A stretch of 64,000 nucleotides of DNA. It comes from Sporosarcina quadrami (GTDB lineage: Bacteria; Bacillota; Bacilli; Bacillales_A; Planococcaceae). The stretch covers positions 186,001 to 250,000 of the forward strand of contig NZ_JACSQN010000004.1 of assembly GCF_014836615.1 (NCBI RefSeq). Reading direction: 5' to 3'. A model generated the notes under the pieces. The model was not told where the DNA came from and did not search any database. It was given only the letters and a program-made list of their open reading frames with translations. Every line of letters begins with the position of its first letter. Within the stretch, counting starts at the first letter, position 1. The translations under genes were made by a program, and so were the position numbers. Positions 36,139 through 46,100 of the stretch are shown here, piece by piece.

Positions 36139-36174
36139 AAATATCCACATTTATTTGAAATGTGGATATTTTTA
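36139..36174 (+). terminator. Hairpin with T run between fghA and gshF
   Basis: A perfect stem AAATATCCACATTT / AAATGTGGATATTT with a 5-nt loop is followed by TTAATG, 27 nt after fghA. It may lower gshF expression relative to the two upstream genes. Confidence 0.75.
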
Positions 36175-36209
36175 ATGACAAATCGATGCAAGTGGGAGGT
36201 ACAGATATT

Positions 36210-38468
36210 ATGGATATAAAAGAACTGCTCGCCAATGACCGCGTTAAACCGTACGTATCAAAAGCTCGTTTTGGTATTGAAAAAGAAGGTCAACGGGTGG
36301 ATTTGTCGGGAAATTTAGCTACAACGAACCATCCCGAAATCCTATCAGCTAGAGACGAACACCCTTATATACAACGCGACTTTGCAGAAACACAGATGGA
36401 GTTAATTACTCCTGTGACTGATTCGGTTGAAGAATTGCTAAGCTATTTATCGGCAATTCATGAAGTGGCGTATCATTCCATAGGCGATCAGGAAATGCTT
36501 TGGCCGTTAAGCATGCCGCCACAGTTGCCTGAAAGTGAAGAAGAGATCTTCATTGCAAAGTTGAAGAATGTGGAAAGTGTTCAATACCGCCGATACTTAG
36601 CCGAAACGTATGGCAGCCGCAAGCAAATGATTAGTGGAATTCACTATAACTTTGAATTTGGTGATGAATTGATCCAAGCGTTATTTAACGTACAATCGGA
36701 CATGGACGATTATAAGCAGTTCAAAACAGAGATTTACCTCAAAGTGACAAGAAACTATTTGCATTATCGTTGGCTCGTTAATTATTTTTATGGCGCTTCT
36801 CCTAGTAGTGAGAAAAATTTCTTTGAAGACAGACCGTTGAACGAGCCAGTGAGAAGTATTAGAAACAGTCGTTATGGTTATACAAATTCTGATGATATTA
36901 AAGTGTCCTATAGCAGCATACAAAATTATGTCTCGGATTTATCGTTGATGGTCAAAAAAGGCCTTCTTTCAGAAGAAAAGGAATTTTATTCAGCTGTCCG
37001 TTTACGTAATGGGCACCAGATACCTCACTTAGAAACTAACGGTATTAGCTATATTGAGTTAAGAAATATAGATTTAAATCCTTTTGAAACGCATGGAATC
37101 AGCTATGAGCAAGCCGAATTCCTTCATCTATTTTTGCTTTATCTATTATCGAAAGATGAAGGAGCCAATAAAGATGAGTGGGTACAAGAGGGGGATACAC
37201 TTAGTGATCTAGTTGCTCTTGAGCACCCACTGCAACAAACGCAATTGAGAGAAGAAGCAGAAACGATCATTGATGAAATGGAACAACTAGTGGAAATCAT
37301 GAGTTTGACTGTTTCCAATTCGTTCTTTACAAACTTAAGAGAAATGTTGGCAGACCCTAGTAAGACGTTAGCTGGAAGACTTTTCGAAGAAAGTGAGAAG
37401 AGCAGTCAGAGTGAAGTAGCTATCCGTCTTGCAAAAGAAAATTTCCTTCAATTGTGGGATAAACCCTACCAATTAACAGGATTCATAGATATGGAGTTAT
37501 CTACTCAACTTCTTATGTTTGATGCGATTCAACTTGGTATTCGAGTAGAGATTTTAGATCGACAAGATCAGTTTTTGAAGTTGCAATTCAAAGACCACGT
37601 GGAATATGTCAAAAACGGTAATATGACGAGTAAAGATAGCTATATATCTACGTTAATCATGGAAAACAAAACAGTTACAAAGAAGATTCTTCATAAACGC
37701 GGATTCCGTGTACCTTTAGGCGATGAATTCAATGACATTGAGCAAGCATTACGCTCCTATGAGATATTTGCCGCTACGCCATTTGTCGTAAAGCCAAAAA
37801 CGACAAACTATGGCTTAGGTATATCGATATTCAAAGACGGTGCAACGTATGAAGATTACCAACAAGCGCTTACCCTCGCGTTCCAAGAAGATACGTCTGT
37901 CCTCATTGAGGAGTTTTTGGATGGAACTGAATACCGGTTCTTTGTGTTAAATGATGAAGTTCATGCCGTTCTATTACGCACACCTGCTAATGTTACGGGT
38001 GACGGGAAACAGACAATCGAAGAGCTGGTCAATGAAAAGAATCTGGATCCGTTACGAGGCAAAGACCATCGGACACCTTTAGAGTTAATCCAATTAGGTG
38101 AATTGGAACAGCTTATGCTGAAAGGCCAAGGATATCAATTGGACTCGATTCCTAAGAAGGATGAAGTCGTTTATTTGCGCGAGAACTCCAACGTGAGCAC
38201 AGGTGGAGATTCGATCGACATGACAGATCAAATTCCTGATGATTATAAAAAGATAGCGGCGGATGCGGTAGCAGCTCTTGGGGCTAAAATTAGCGGAATC
38301 GATTTGATTATCGAAGACATTAATGTTCCGGCAGCTGAGCATAAGGCTTACGGTATTATTGAAGCCAATTTCAACCCATCTATGTATATGCATATCTATC
38401 CGTACAAAGGCAAGTCACGGCGACTGACGATGCATATCCTTCATTATTTGTTTCCTGAAGTAGTATAA
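36210..38468 (+). CDS. gshF: Bifunctional glutamate-cysteine ligase/glutathione synthetase
   Basis: This 752-residue fusion makes glutathione in two steps. The N-terminal half (about 1-480) is a gamma-glutamylcysteine ligase: FGIEKEGQRVDLSG, YIQRDFAETQMELITP and SGIHYNFEFGDEL are GshA motifs. The C-terminal half (about 500-752) is an ATP-grasp domain with ATPFVVKPKTTNYGLGISIF, EEFLDGTEYRFFVL and IEANFNPSMYMHIYP. ATG at 36210 follows GGGAGGT. GshF is scattered in Firmicutes, where bacillithiol is the usual thiol; its place next to frmA-fghA supplies their cofactor. Confidence 0.95.
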   Translation: MDIKELLANDRVKPYVSKARFGIEKEGQRVDLSGNLATTNHPEILSARDEHPYIQRDFAETQMELITPVTDSVEELLSYLSAIHEVAYHSIGDQEMLWPLSMPPQLPESEEEIFIAKLKNVESVQYRRYLAETYGSRKQMISGIHYNFEFGDELIQALFNVQSDMDDYKQFKTEIYLKVTRNYLHYRWLVNYFYGASPSSEKNFFEDRPLNEPVRSIRNSRYGYTNSDDIKVSYSSIQNYVSDLSLMVKKGLLSEEKEFYSAVRLRNGHQIPHLETNGISYIELRNIDLNPFETHGISYEQAEFLHLFLLYLLSKDEGANKDEWVQEGDTLSDLVALEHPLQQTQLREEAETIIDEMEQLVEIMSLTVSNSFFTNLREMLADPSKTLAGRLFEESEKSSQSEVAIRLAKENFLQLWDKPYQLTGFIDMELSTQLLMFDAIQLGIRVEILDRQDQFLKLQFKDHVEYVKNGNMTSKDSYISTLIMENKTVTKKILHKRGFRVPLGDEFNDIEQALRSYEIFAATPFVVKPKTTNYGLGISIFKDGATYEDYQQALTLAFQEDTSVLIEEFLDGTEYRFFVLNDEVHAVLLRTPANVTGDGKQTIEELVNEKNLDPLRGKDHRTPLELIQLGELEQLMLKGQGYQLDSIPKKDEVVYLRENSNVSTGGDSIDMTDQIPDDYKKIAADAVAALGAKISGIDLIIEDINVPAAEHKAYGIIEANFNPSMYMHIYPYKGKSRRLTMHILHYLFPEVV

Positions 38469-38496
38469 TCACGTTTGTAATTGCACGTCTAATTTA

Positions 38497-38535
38497 TGAA
38501 AAAGACTGACTTAACCTAGTCAGTCTTTTACTTTT
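38497..38535. terminator. Bidirectional terminator between gshF and amidohydrolase gene
   Basis: A 12-bp stem AAAAGACTGACT / AGTCAGTCTTTT with a 6-nt loop has further T residues on the plus side and the A run giving a T tract on the minus side. Confidence 0.9.
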
Positions 38536-38552
38536 TTATAAACAATTACTAT

Positions 38553-39773
38553 TTAAGAACTAACCATCTTTCCATTGACCATTACCCAACGCTTTTGTGG
38601 TTTTCTTGCCACTACTTCAGCAGTTGATGCCGCTTCAAAAAACACAAAGCTTGCCTCATCATTTTCTTTTGGCCATACCCGGACCCCATTTTTGTCTAGT
38701 GGCGTTATGCCCGCCGTTGCATATTTTAATCCATATCGTAACGAACGTTCGTCTATTTTCCTATTCAATTCACTGAAACGTGTCACTTTCTCCAGTACAT
38801 CCCCTGTGCCATATGGGCTCCAAGAATCATAAAAACCATCACACCCGAAGTGAACTTTTATGCCGTGACGATCTAATAATTCAATCGGTGGTAACGTTCG
38901 ATTTAAGTTAATCGGAACTGTCGACATTATCGCGACGTCTTGGTCAGCTAGACGTTTAGCAATCGCCTCTTGCTGAGCTACCGCCACATCTCCTAGACAA
39001 AACGAATGACTTAAGGCGGTTCGTCCTTTGTAACCTGCTTCTTCCACGATGTCGATCCATTTATCTGCTGTGTAGTAGCCGACAGACCCACCATCATGCA
39101 AATGGATATCCACATCCGCATCAAACTCAGTCGCAATTGTCATCACTTCATGCAAGGACTTTTCAATCGATTGATCAATTCCTGCTGGGTCTAGTCCGCC
39201 GACCATTGTCGCCCCCGAACGCATCGCTTCCCTCATCAACTTCGGTACTTCATTCCTCAACAAACCATGTTGTGGAAATGCAACGATTTCATGTGTAACG
39301 ATGCCTTTAAATGCTTCAAGAGCAGCTTTAACACCTTCTAAATTTTTCAAACCGATATACGGATCGATATTAACATGTGTGCGAATATGTGTTACACCAT
39401 ATTTTAATAACGTTTCGATCATTTTTGTAGCACGTTGCTCCGTCGAGTCGGCCAATTCAACTAATTCCAGTGCCTCAAGTTCCAATCGTTCTTTTAAATT
39501 AGCAACTGGAATTACAGCTTTCCAATCTAACGCCATATACGTTTTATCTAAATGATTGTGCATTTCTTTTAACGGTGGAATAGCTAATTTGCCACTCATA
39601 TCCAATTGCTGTCCTTGTAAATCATCTATACTGTCTGCATCTTTAATTTCTAAAATGCGTCCGTCTTTCACTTGTATATGAAAAAGTGCAGTTTCTGTTT
39701 CATATGCACCATTTGCCAATTGGCGCTCGCCAATTTCCAGTTTTACATTTGTTAGCCAAGTACCCTCACTCAT
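38553..39773 (-). CDS. Cytosine deaminase-like amidohydrolase (copy 2)
   Basis: The 406-residue metal-dependent hydrolase is of the CodA/atrazine-hydrolase type. Metal ligands are expected in KEMHNHLDKTY (HxH), FPQHGLL, DIHLHDGGS, ALSHSFCLGD and GCDGFYDSWSPYGTGD, the last containing the active-site Asp. It lies 15 bp downstream of a clear paralogue with the same motif order. Likely substrates are cyclic amidines or imides such as cytosine or related ureides; the exact one is not readable. Confidence 0.87.
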   Translation of the reverse strand: MSEGTWLTNVKLEIGERQLANGAYETETALFHIQVKDGRILEIKDADSIDDLQGQQLDMSGKLAIPPLKEMHNHLDKTYMALDWKAVIPVANLKERLELEALELVELADSTEQRATKMIETLLKYGVTHIRTHVNIDPYIGLKNLEGVKAALEAFKGIVTHEIVAFPQHGLLRNEVPKLMREAMRSGATMVGGLDPAGIDQSIEKSLHEVMTIATEFDADVDIHLHDGGSVGYYTADKWIDIVEEAGYKGRTALSHSFCLGDVAVAQQEAIAKRLADQDVAIMSTVPINLNRTLPPIELLDRHGIKVHFGCDGFYDSWSPYGTGDVLEKVTRFSELNRKIDERSLRYGLKYATAGITPLDKNGVRVWPKENDEASFVFFEAASTAEVVARKPQKRWVMVNGKMVSS

Positions 39774-39788
39774 CTTTCCGCCCCCTTT

Positions 39789-41024
39789 TTATAAAACTCC
39801 AAACTCTACCTCTTCATTTTGAGAAACTACTTTACCTTGATGAATGACTCGGGTAATCGGTCGACGTCTAGCGACAACTTGAGCCGAACAAACTGCATCC
39901 AACAATAAGAAATCAGCAGCATCCCCTTTTTGTGGCCACACGCGCTCCCCTTCATCATTCAGTGGCGTAATTCCGCCAGAAGCATATTTCCAAGTTCTAT
40001 TTAATGAATACTCGTCCAAGAAACGGAATCTTTCCGCTAGGATACAGAGCTTTTCGATCGTATCGCCTGTTCCAAATGGAGACCAATGATCAGTTAAACT
40101 ATCATGACCTAGAGATACATGTATACCATTGTCATATAAATATTGAACCGGAATGGTTGGCCTATTCGTAGGCACAGTCGACGTTACATCAATTTTCGCT
40201 TCCCGAAGTATACCAATCATTTCATCTAAAGCAGCACCTTTTAAGTCACCTAATGCGATAGCATGACTAATTGTTGCCTGCCCAATCTTATTGCCTTGTT
40301 TCACTAGCTCTGCAAATTTAGTGAATTCAAAAGCCCCTAGAGAATCTCCATTATGAAGATGAAGGTCTAATCCAGCGTTCGCTTCCACGGCAATATCCAT
40401 TGTTAGATTGAGTGAACGCTCAATATCCCGATCGATTGTCGATGGATCTACACCCCCTACTAAGGTCGCGCCTTTACGCATCGCTTCTCTCAGAAGTGCC
40501 TGCACATTCGAACGTAATAAGCCGTGTTGAGGAAACGCCACAATATCGTACGTCAGCATTCCTTCAAACTTTTTAAAAGCTTCAAGCGTAATTTCAATAT
40601 GTTTTGTACCTATTTGCGGGTCTACATTACAATGAGATCGAATATGCGTATGCCCTTGCGATAAGAGCCATTCAATCGTATTTTCTGCGCGTTGTAAGGC
40701 AAAAGGAAGCTGCTCTGGCAATAAAGTTTCTTCTTCCTCAATGCGCGTCAAAATTCCTTTTGTTATCGGTACACATGCTTTCCATGGTCCGCTGAAATAT
40801 GTCTTATCAACATGAATATGCATTTCACGAAGAGAAGGCATTAGTAAATCACCATTACCTTCTATGATTTCATCCGCATGTACATCTAATGAACTTCCAA
40901 GTTCTTCTACTTTTCCGTTTCTAATTAAAATATCTACTTCATCTGTTTTTGTGCCTGAAATTCTATCCGCGTTATAAGTAAAACCTGTTTCGATTTTGAC
41001 ATTCTTTAGTAAAAGCGTCGACAT
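39789..41024 (-). CDS. Cytosine deaminase-like amidohydrolase (copy 1)
   Basis: This 411-residue paralogue of the next gene has REMHIHVDKTYF, FPQHGLLRS, LDLHLHNGDSLG, TISHAIALGD and LGHDSLTDHWSPFGTGD. Both copies keep all metal-binding motifs, so both should be active, perhaps on related substrates. ATG at 41024 follows GGGAG at 8 nt; an in-frame GTG at 41033 overlaps that site. No permease is next to the pair. Confidence 0.87.
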   Translation of the reverse strand: MSTLLLKNVKIETGFTYNADRISGTKTDEVDILIRNGKVEELGSSLDVHADEIIEGNGDLLMPSLREMHIHVDKTYFSGPWKACVPITKGILTRIEEEETLLPEQLPFALQRAENTIEWLLSQGHTHIRSHCNVDPQIGTKHIEITLEAFKKFEGMLTYDIVAFPQHGLLRSNVQALLREAMRKGATLVGGVDPSTIDRDIERSLNLTMDIAVEANAGLDLHLHNGDSLGAFEFTKFAELVKQGNKIGQATISHAIALGDLKGAALDEMIGILREAKIDVTSTVPTNRPTIPVQYLYDNGIHVSLGHDSLTDHWSPFGTGDTIEKLCILAERFRFLDEYSLNRTWKYASGGITPLNDEGERVWPQKGDAADFLLLDAVCSAQVVARRRPITRVIHQGKVVSQNEEVEFGVL

Positions 41025-41125
41025 GAAGTTCACTCCCTCTTTTGAGAACTGTAAAACTTTCCGAGACAGACTGTCATATCTCTTGGAAAAGTTTTTTAAT
41101 AGATCTGTTCACTTTAATTAAAACA

Positions 41126-41428
41126 TTATTTAAAGGATTTTAATAGTTTAAGAGAATTCACAAAAAAAAGACACAGCCAATTGATTGTTGTGCCCCCAGC
41201 AGAAACTAATCCCATGTTCAAAATAAATGTCGCCATACTAATCGTCAGAATCGAAATCGGATTGATTCGACTGTACCAAGGTGTCTGATTCTTATACATC
41301 CCCCAATTGACTTCAATCGGAAACGTCGTCAACGTCACCACTGAAAGCATATATATCCCAAGGGAAATTAACGTAACATATTGAAAAATACTATAGTTCT
41401 TACCCTGTCTTTTCGACTTCAATATCAC
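41126..41428 (-). pseudogene. Short VanZ-like membrane protein or remnant
   Basis: A 100-residue frame with two to three hydrophobic segments has YMLSVVTLTTFPIEVNWGM then YSRINPISIL, reminiscent of the first third of VanZ-like proteins (TLFPxPxNWG ... RINLIPF), after which resemblance fades. It starts at a GTG without a recognisable ribosome site and a stop codon lies just upstream. I take it as a decayed fragment just outside the rlmH island, with low confidence. Confidence 0.35.
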
Positions 41429-41537
41429 GTGGTACTTCTATACGATATATTCTTTACAAACAGATTTTTTGTCAAAATTCCTCTCGGAGGTACCGCTGAT
41501 GTACCTATACAGCAAACTACAATGACTTTCCCATCAT

Positions 41538-41551
41538 TTATGATACGGTTC
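41538..41551 (-). repeat. Outer attachment-site copy (att)
   Basis: A 14-bp direct repeat (16 bp with one mismatch) of the rlmH terminal sequence, 7 bp past the stop of the PIN-like gene. On the minus strand it reads GAACCGTATCATAA followed by ATGATGGG. Confidence 0.75.
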
Positions 41552-41558
41552 TCCGTGA

Positions 41559-42593
41559 CTAGCCTAAATGCGATTTACATTTAAGATTTTCCATTAACAT
41601 TTTTTCAAGTTTAGCCGCTAAATCATTAAGTCTAACCAACTCATTTTCCTGATTATTTACTATTTCCCTCTTACTTCTTTGTACTTGTTGAGCATATTGA
41701 CACAATTCGCGGATATCTGCATCCTTCCAACCCGAACTATAAAAAATCATAGTCGAATACTCCGGAACTTTCTTCCCATTTTCTAATTGACGTTCTCCCA
41801 TTACAAGTAGTGAATCAAACAATAATTTCATTCCTTTATCGAAAGTAATAAAGACTGGTACTTCTCGATAACCTGATATTTCCGCCAATTGGGAAACTTG
41901 AGTTGGCATAAGCATATCAATTGAAGCTGCGTATAATTTATTTAAGATTTTCTCCATTCCTATAGAAGGACTAGTATTTTTTAATATAGTTGGTTCTTCT
42001 CCTAAGTAGTGGATAACGAATGATGTACTCACAGGGGAGAAAGCATTTATTTCATCAGTCATGTAATGAAACATTTCTTTAATTTTCGTTTTTTTATCTC
42101 TATCATCGAAATTTTTAAATATATATGCCTTTAATATAGTCGTGTAAGTTATCACTGTTTGCTTTTTAAACAGCCCATTTTTAAGTAAAAGCGGTGTTTT
42201 ACTAAATCTTATGTCCTCAGTAATCAATTCATTATTAGATAATAAATCGCTTCTAAAATCCATGTCAAATACTTTCCCTACACAATCTACCATCACTTTA
42301 TACTTTCCAGGGTCTATATTACCTGTCAATTCCGATCTCGATGCTTCTTCACATGCCAATGCATATATAACTCTTGTAGCATTACTTTTAACTATATTAA
42401 TTATTTTTTCAAAGTCATCTTTTTGGTTATCATAATATTTATCAAAACCTTTTCTATCTGTAATATAGTATCTAGCCATAATTGCAAAATTTGTGTCTAA
42501 AATAAACATAAATTCTCTGGCACTATTTTCTATTATTAATTTATCAACATCTCTAATCTTTCCATCAATCCATGCTGATGAAAATACACTCAT
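41559..42593 (-). CDS. PIN-like nuclease domain protein, putative defence gene
   Basis: This 344-residue protein is not assignable to a named family, but its conserved-looking acidic residues follow the PIN/FEN-like order: Asp33 in FILDTNFAI at the end of strand 1, Glu82/Glu83 in LACEEASRSE, Asp226 in YAASIDMLMP and Asp252 in VFITFDKGM. A C-terminal coiled segment (about 300-337) is rich in Glu, Asn and Lys. PIN domains are Mg-dependent RNases. It is encoded downstream of the nuclease-STAND gene in the rlmH island, with which it may form a defence module. ATG follows AAAGGAG. Confidence 0.65.
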   Translation of the reverse strand: MSVFSSAWIDGKIRDVDKLIIENSAREFMFILDTNFAIMARYYITDRKGFDKYYDNQKDDFEKIINIVKSNATRVIYALACEEASRSELTGNIDPGKYKVMVDCVGKVFDMDFRSDLLSNNELITEDIRFSKTPLLLKNGLFKKQTVITYTTILKAYIFKNFDDRDKKTKIKEMFHYMTDEINAFSPVSTSFVIHYLGEEPTILKNTSPSIGMEKILNKLYAASIDMLMPTQVSQLAEISGYREVPVFITFDKGMKLLFDSLLVMGERQLENGKKVPEYSTMIFYSSGWKDADIRELCQYAQQVQRSKREIVNNQENELVRLNDLAAKLEKMLMENLKCKSHLG

Positions 42594-42686
42594 TTCTTCA
42601 GCTCCTTTTAATAATATTTTCGTCCCTTTTTACGCTTACTGTTAAAACATATTTTAATTAACACAAATAGCGGAGGAGGTTTATTC

Positions 42687-42761
42687 ATCTTAATTAATAC
42701 CATTTTTTCTAAAAGAGATGCTGCTAGAATCACACAATTCTACCGAAAAAACAACAAATAG
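42687..42761 (+). pseudogene. Small ORF relic with strong ribosome site but no start codon
   Basis: GGAGGAGGT (42672-42680) is followed after 6 nt by ATC, and from it a 24-codon frame (ILINTIFSKRDAARITQF...) runs to TAG. A second frame, starting ATG at 42718, continues the open reading to about 42873. This looks like a small gene whose ATG became ATC and whose frame shifted. The rest of the 519-bp space between the two island genes is AT-rich sequence plus the hairpin at 42937. Confidence 0.25.
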
Positions 42762-42936
42762 AATTAAACCGGATTTTGGGAAAAATTCTACTCTATATTT
42801 TAGAGCCTTAATTGACCAAGAAAAAACATTTACAACAAACAATGGGGTTATGATCTTCAACTATAATAATTAAAACTGAATTACTTTACGAATTCTAATT
42901 TAATCAATCTTTCTCTACCATATTTTCTTACTTAAC

Positions 42937-42979
42937 AAATACAGTACCATTCCCACTACTTGGCAATGGTACTGTATTT
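42937..42979 (-). terminator. Long perfect hairpin downstream of the nuclease-STAND gene
   Basis: A 15-bp perfect stem AAATACAGTACCATT / AATGGTACTGTATTT with a 13-nt loop lies 133 bp past the STAND gene stop. A strong T run is missing, so it could also be a regulatory or RNA element. Confidence 0.5.
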
Positions 42980-43112
42980 ATGTCTCAAATAAAATCATAA
43001 TTACTTAAGATAAAACACTGTGTAACGAAATTAAATATATTTCACCAAATCAAATAACCATCCGAAATTTGAAAAGTCTTCAAAATAATAACATCCAATT
43101 GTTTTTCAGGAA

Positions 43113-46100
43113 TTATAATTGCTTATTATTATCTATATCGTAAATTAATGATTCCTTTAAAAACCACTTTAGAATTTCATACATTTTATCCCAATCAATA
43201 TAAACTTCATATCTTTGAAGAAACCTTGGAATATTACCAATTAATAAATGCCAATTCCCAATGTATTCTTTATCTGATACTCTAGCAAACATTGCATTGT
43301 GTATTATCATCATGTGGTGGATTCTGATCTCCTCCACTTTGTAAAGAGAGTATATATCTACAAGGGGTAAACAGGAATGCCATCCATCTGGATATCTTGA
43401 TACTTCAAGATATCCGATTTGATTATCATTAATATACTTTTTATCCTCTTCATGTATACATCCATATTTAAACGGGATATACTCCTTTTCTTCTTCTTTT
43501 GCTTTTTCCTGGATATCTATTCCTTTTTCAACGATTTTTTTCTTGATCTTTTTATCGTCAATCGCCCCTAAAATTCTGTAGCCATTATAATTTATAGAAT
43601 CGAGAATACGATTACAGTGCTTGCTTTGCAATGGACTTTGAATATCTCCGTATTCAATAGTTTTCCCATAATCATGATATGAAAGCAGTTTATAAACTCT
43701 ATAATCAATGTGTTTAACATCAAGGCAATTTATTTTCTCAGGTGCTAAATCGAATATATCTACAGGGAAATCATTCTCATTAAATGCACCTATTTGATCC
43801 AACTTGTTTATTATAAAATCGTCTTTCATATTTATATAGCTTCCAAGCAAATGTCTAATTCCTTTTTCACTTTGATCCATCACTTTTCTTAATATATCAA
43901 TCGATTTTAACTCTTCTAAAAAACCATGTTCTTCAAACACGCTTAATGCAGTATCTAGTGTATATACACTATAATCTTTTCGGTTATAATACATTGTCCA
44001 TACACGATTAATTGAATAAATATCAATCTGTCTCTTTTCATGGTTTACTAACCTTAAAAAAGATTGCGCATATTCTACCGTTTCAAAAGATCCTTTGGAA
44101 GCACTTTCTCTTATTATCTCGTCCAAAGATTTCCCATAAAAGAAATTTTTATCTCCTAATTTCCCCATTTCATTAAGTTGATATTTAGCAGATATCAATA
44201 TTCTTGCTGACCACATACTTCTTATACCATACTTCTCAACGATTTTACTTAATTGGTATTTTGCTATGCTTTCATCGTTTTTCAGGTATTCATCTAGTAA
44301 TTTAAAATAAATATCCTCTTGGTCCTGATTAATCCAAACACTAACCATATGTCTTATTAAGATATCTTGCTTCTCAAATTCAGTTATACCATTATATTCT
44401 AGCTTTTCTATTGTCTCTTTGTAATTTGGTTTGTTTTCTCGTATTTCAAAGTAATGTTGTTCATCATAAACTGCTTCATATAGTGTTTCTATTTGATTTG
44501 AATCATACATTCTATCCGTCAAATACCTTTTATATGGTCCCTCCTCCTGTAACTTTAATAGAATGAAAGTATTCCATAAAACGCCCGTACTAAATATCTC
44601 TTCCTCTATAATTACATGATTATTCATATATAGAAGAATCTGATACACTAAACCGTCATTTCCAATTAAATCATTACGATTAACCATTTGATAGATTAAG
44701 GAAAATGAATAATATTGATATAAATCAAGTACTTCTTCCCGATGCTCTAATAACCTCTTTAACTGGTTATATAATGAGGTTACTGAATTGTAATCTAAAG
44801 TCCTTTCAAGTAAATCTGAAAAATTTCCAACATCGCTATACATCAATAATATGTCTTTGTAGAATTTTTCACTAAGGTCAAATGAAGACAATCTTGACAT
44901 GAAATTAACAGTTCCACTTAACAAACTACTCTGTACAAACTGATTTATTCTATCTTCTAACTGTGGATAATTTTTAATTTCATGCCTCAAGTAGGTGTTA
45001 AAACTATCATGAATTAAAGAAATTCTATTCAGTGTTCTTTTAAACAAATATGGATGTGTTTCTACAAACTCCATAATAGCGCCTACTAGGAAGGATTCTT
45101 CTAGAATAATTTTAATCTCAGATTCTGTAAAAAAACTATTGTTTGTTGCAAAAATAGATAATAATGTTTTTGGTTTAACTTGATCAAGCAGTAGGACATA
45201 ATATTGATTTAAACTTTCAATTTCCGGAGTAACATTTATTTCTTTATGTATTTTATAATGTTCAGCAACAAAGTAGGTAATTATAGGATAACCATCGGTA
45301 ACATTATAAATGTCTCTTACAACTCGATATTCATAGATATTGTAAGCCATCGCTAAATATAATTCGGTTTCTTTAAAACCCCAATTTTCCAACTCCATCT
45401 TTTCCCAATTAACTTTAGCTAAAAGTGGTCTCGACAAAACCACTATAGGAGCATCTTCCAGTGAATTAATAAAGTCTATATATAAATCAAGTTCCTTTGG
45501 ATTGTAATTTTCTACATGATCAAGACCATCAATTATCAGTATCTTTTCTTGCCTAACAATTTCTTGAATTAACTCTGCGATAGTATAACTCTTTGGAGAA
45601 TTGAAAATTGCTACAGCTATATCATCTAAAAATGCATCAAATTGTAACCGTTTCATAAGTCGTTCATCTTGAGATCCAGTCCAGAATCTATAAACTATTG
45701 CGTTATCATATTTTTGAATCAACTCTTTAACATAATGACTCTTACCTACGCCAGGCTTACCAACTATCCATAAAATACCTGTTTCTATACTTTCTATCGG
45801 CTCACGTATTAATATCGTTTTGTCACTTAAGTCTATAGACATTCTGATCACTTTAGGCAGATCCTCTACCATAATCATAAAGTTCGAAGAAGTTGTTAAA
45901 GAGAAGGCATACTGGATAATCTGAACTTCTCTACTTTCAGTACTAAACATCTCATCAAGTAGATTTTGTACATCACTAGGAGTTAGTGGGATTATTACTA
46001 CTTCATTTATTATTATTGCTGGTAAACCCAAAAATTCTGAGTCTGTAATAATCTGATCAGTATTAACTATTACAATATTATTTTCGTGTTGATTGTAAAC

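Noticed and set aside
41381..41584. A 67-residue plus-strand frame spanning the outer att site
   Set aside because: No ribosome site, no domain, and it runs across the island boundary, so it is likely chance.
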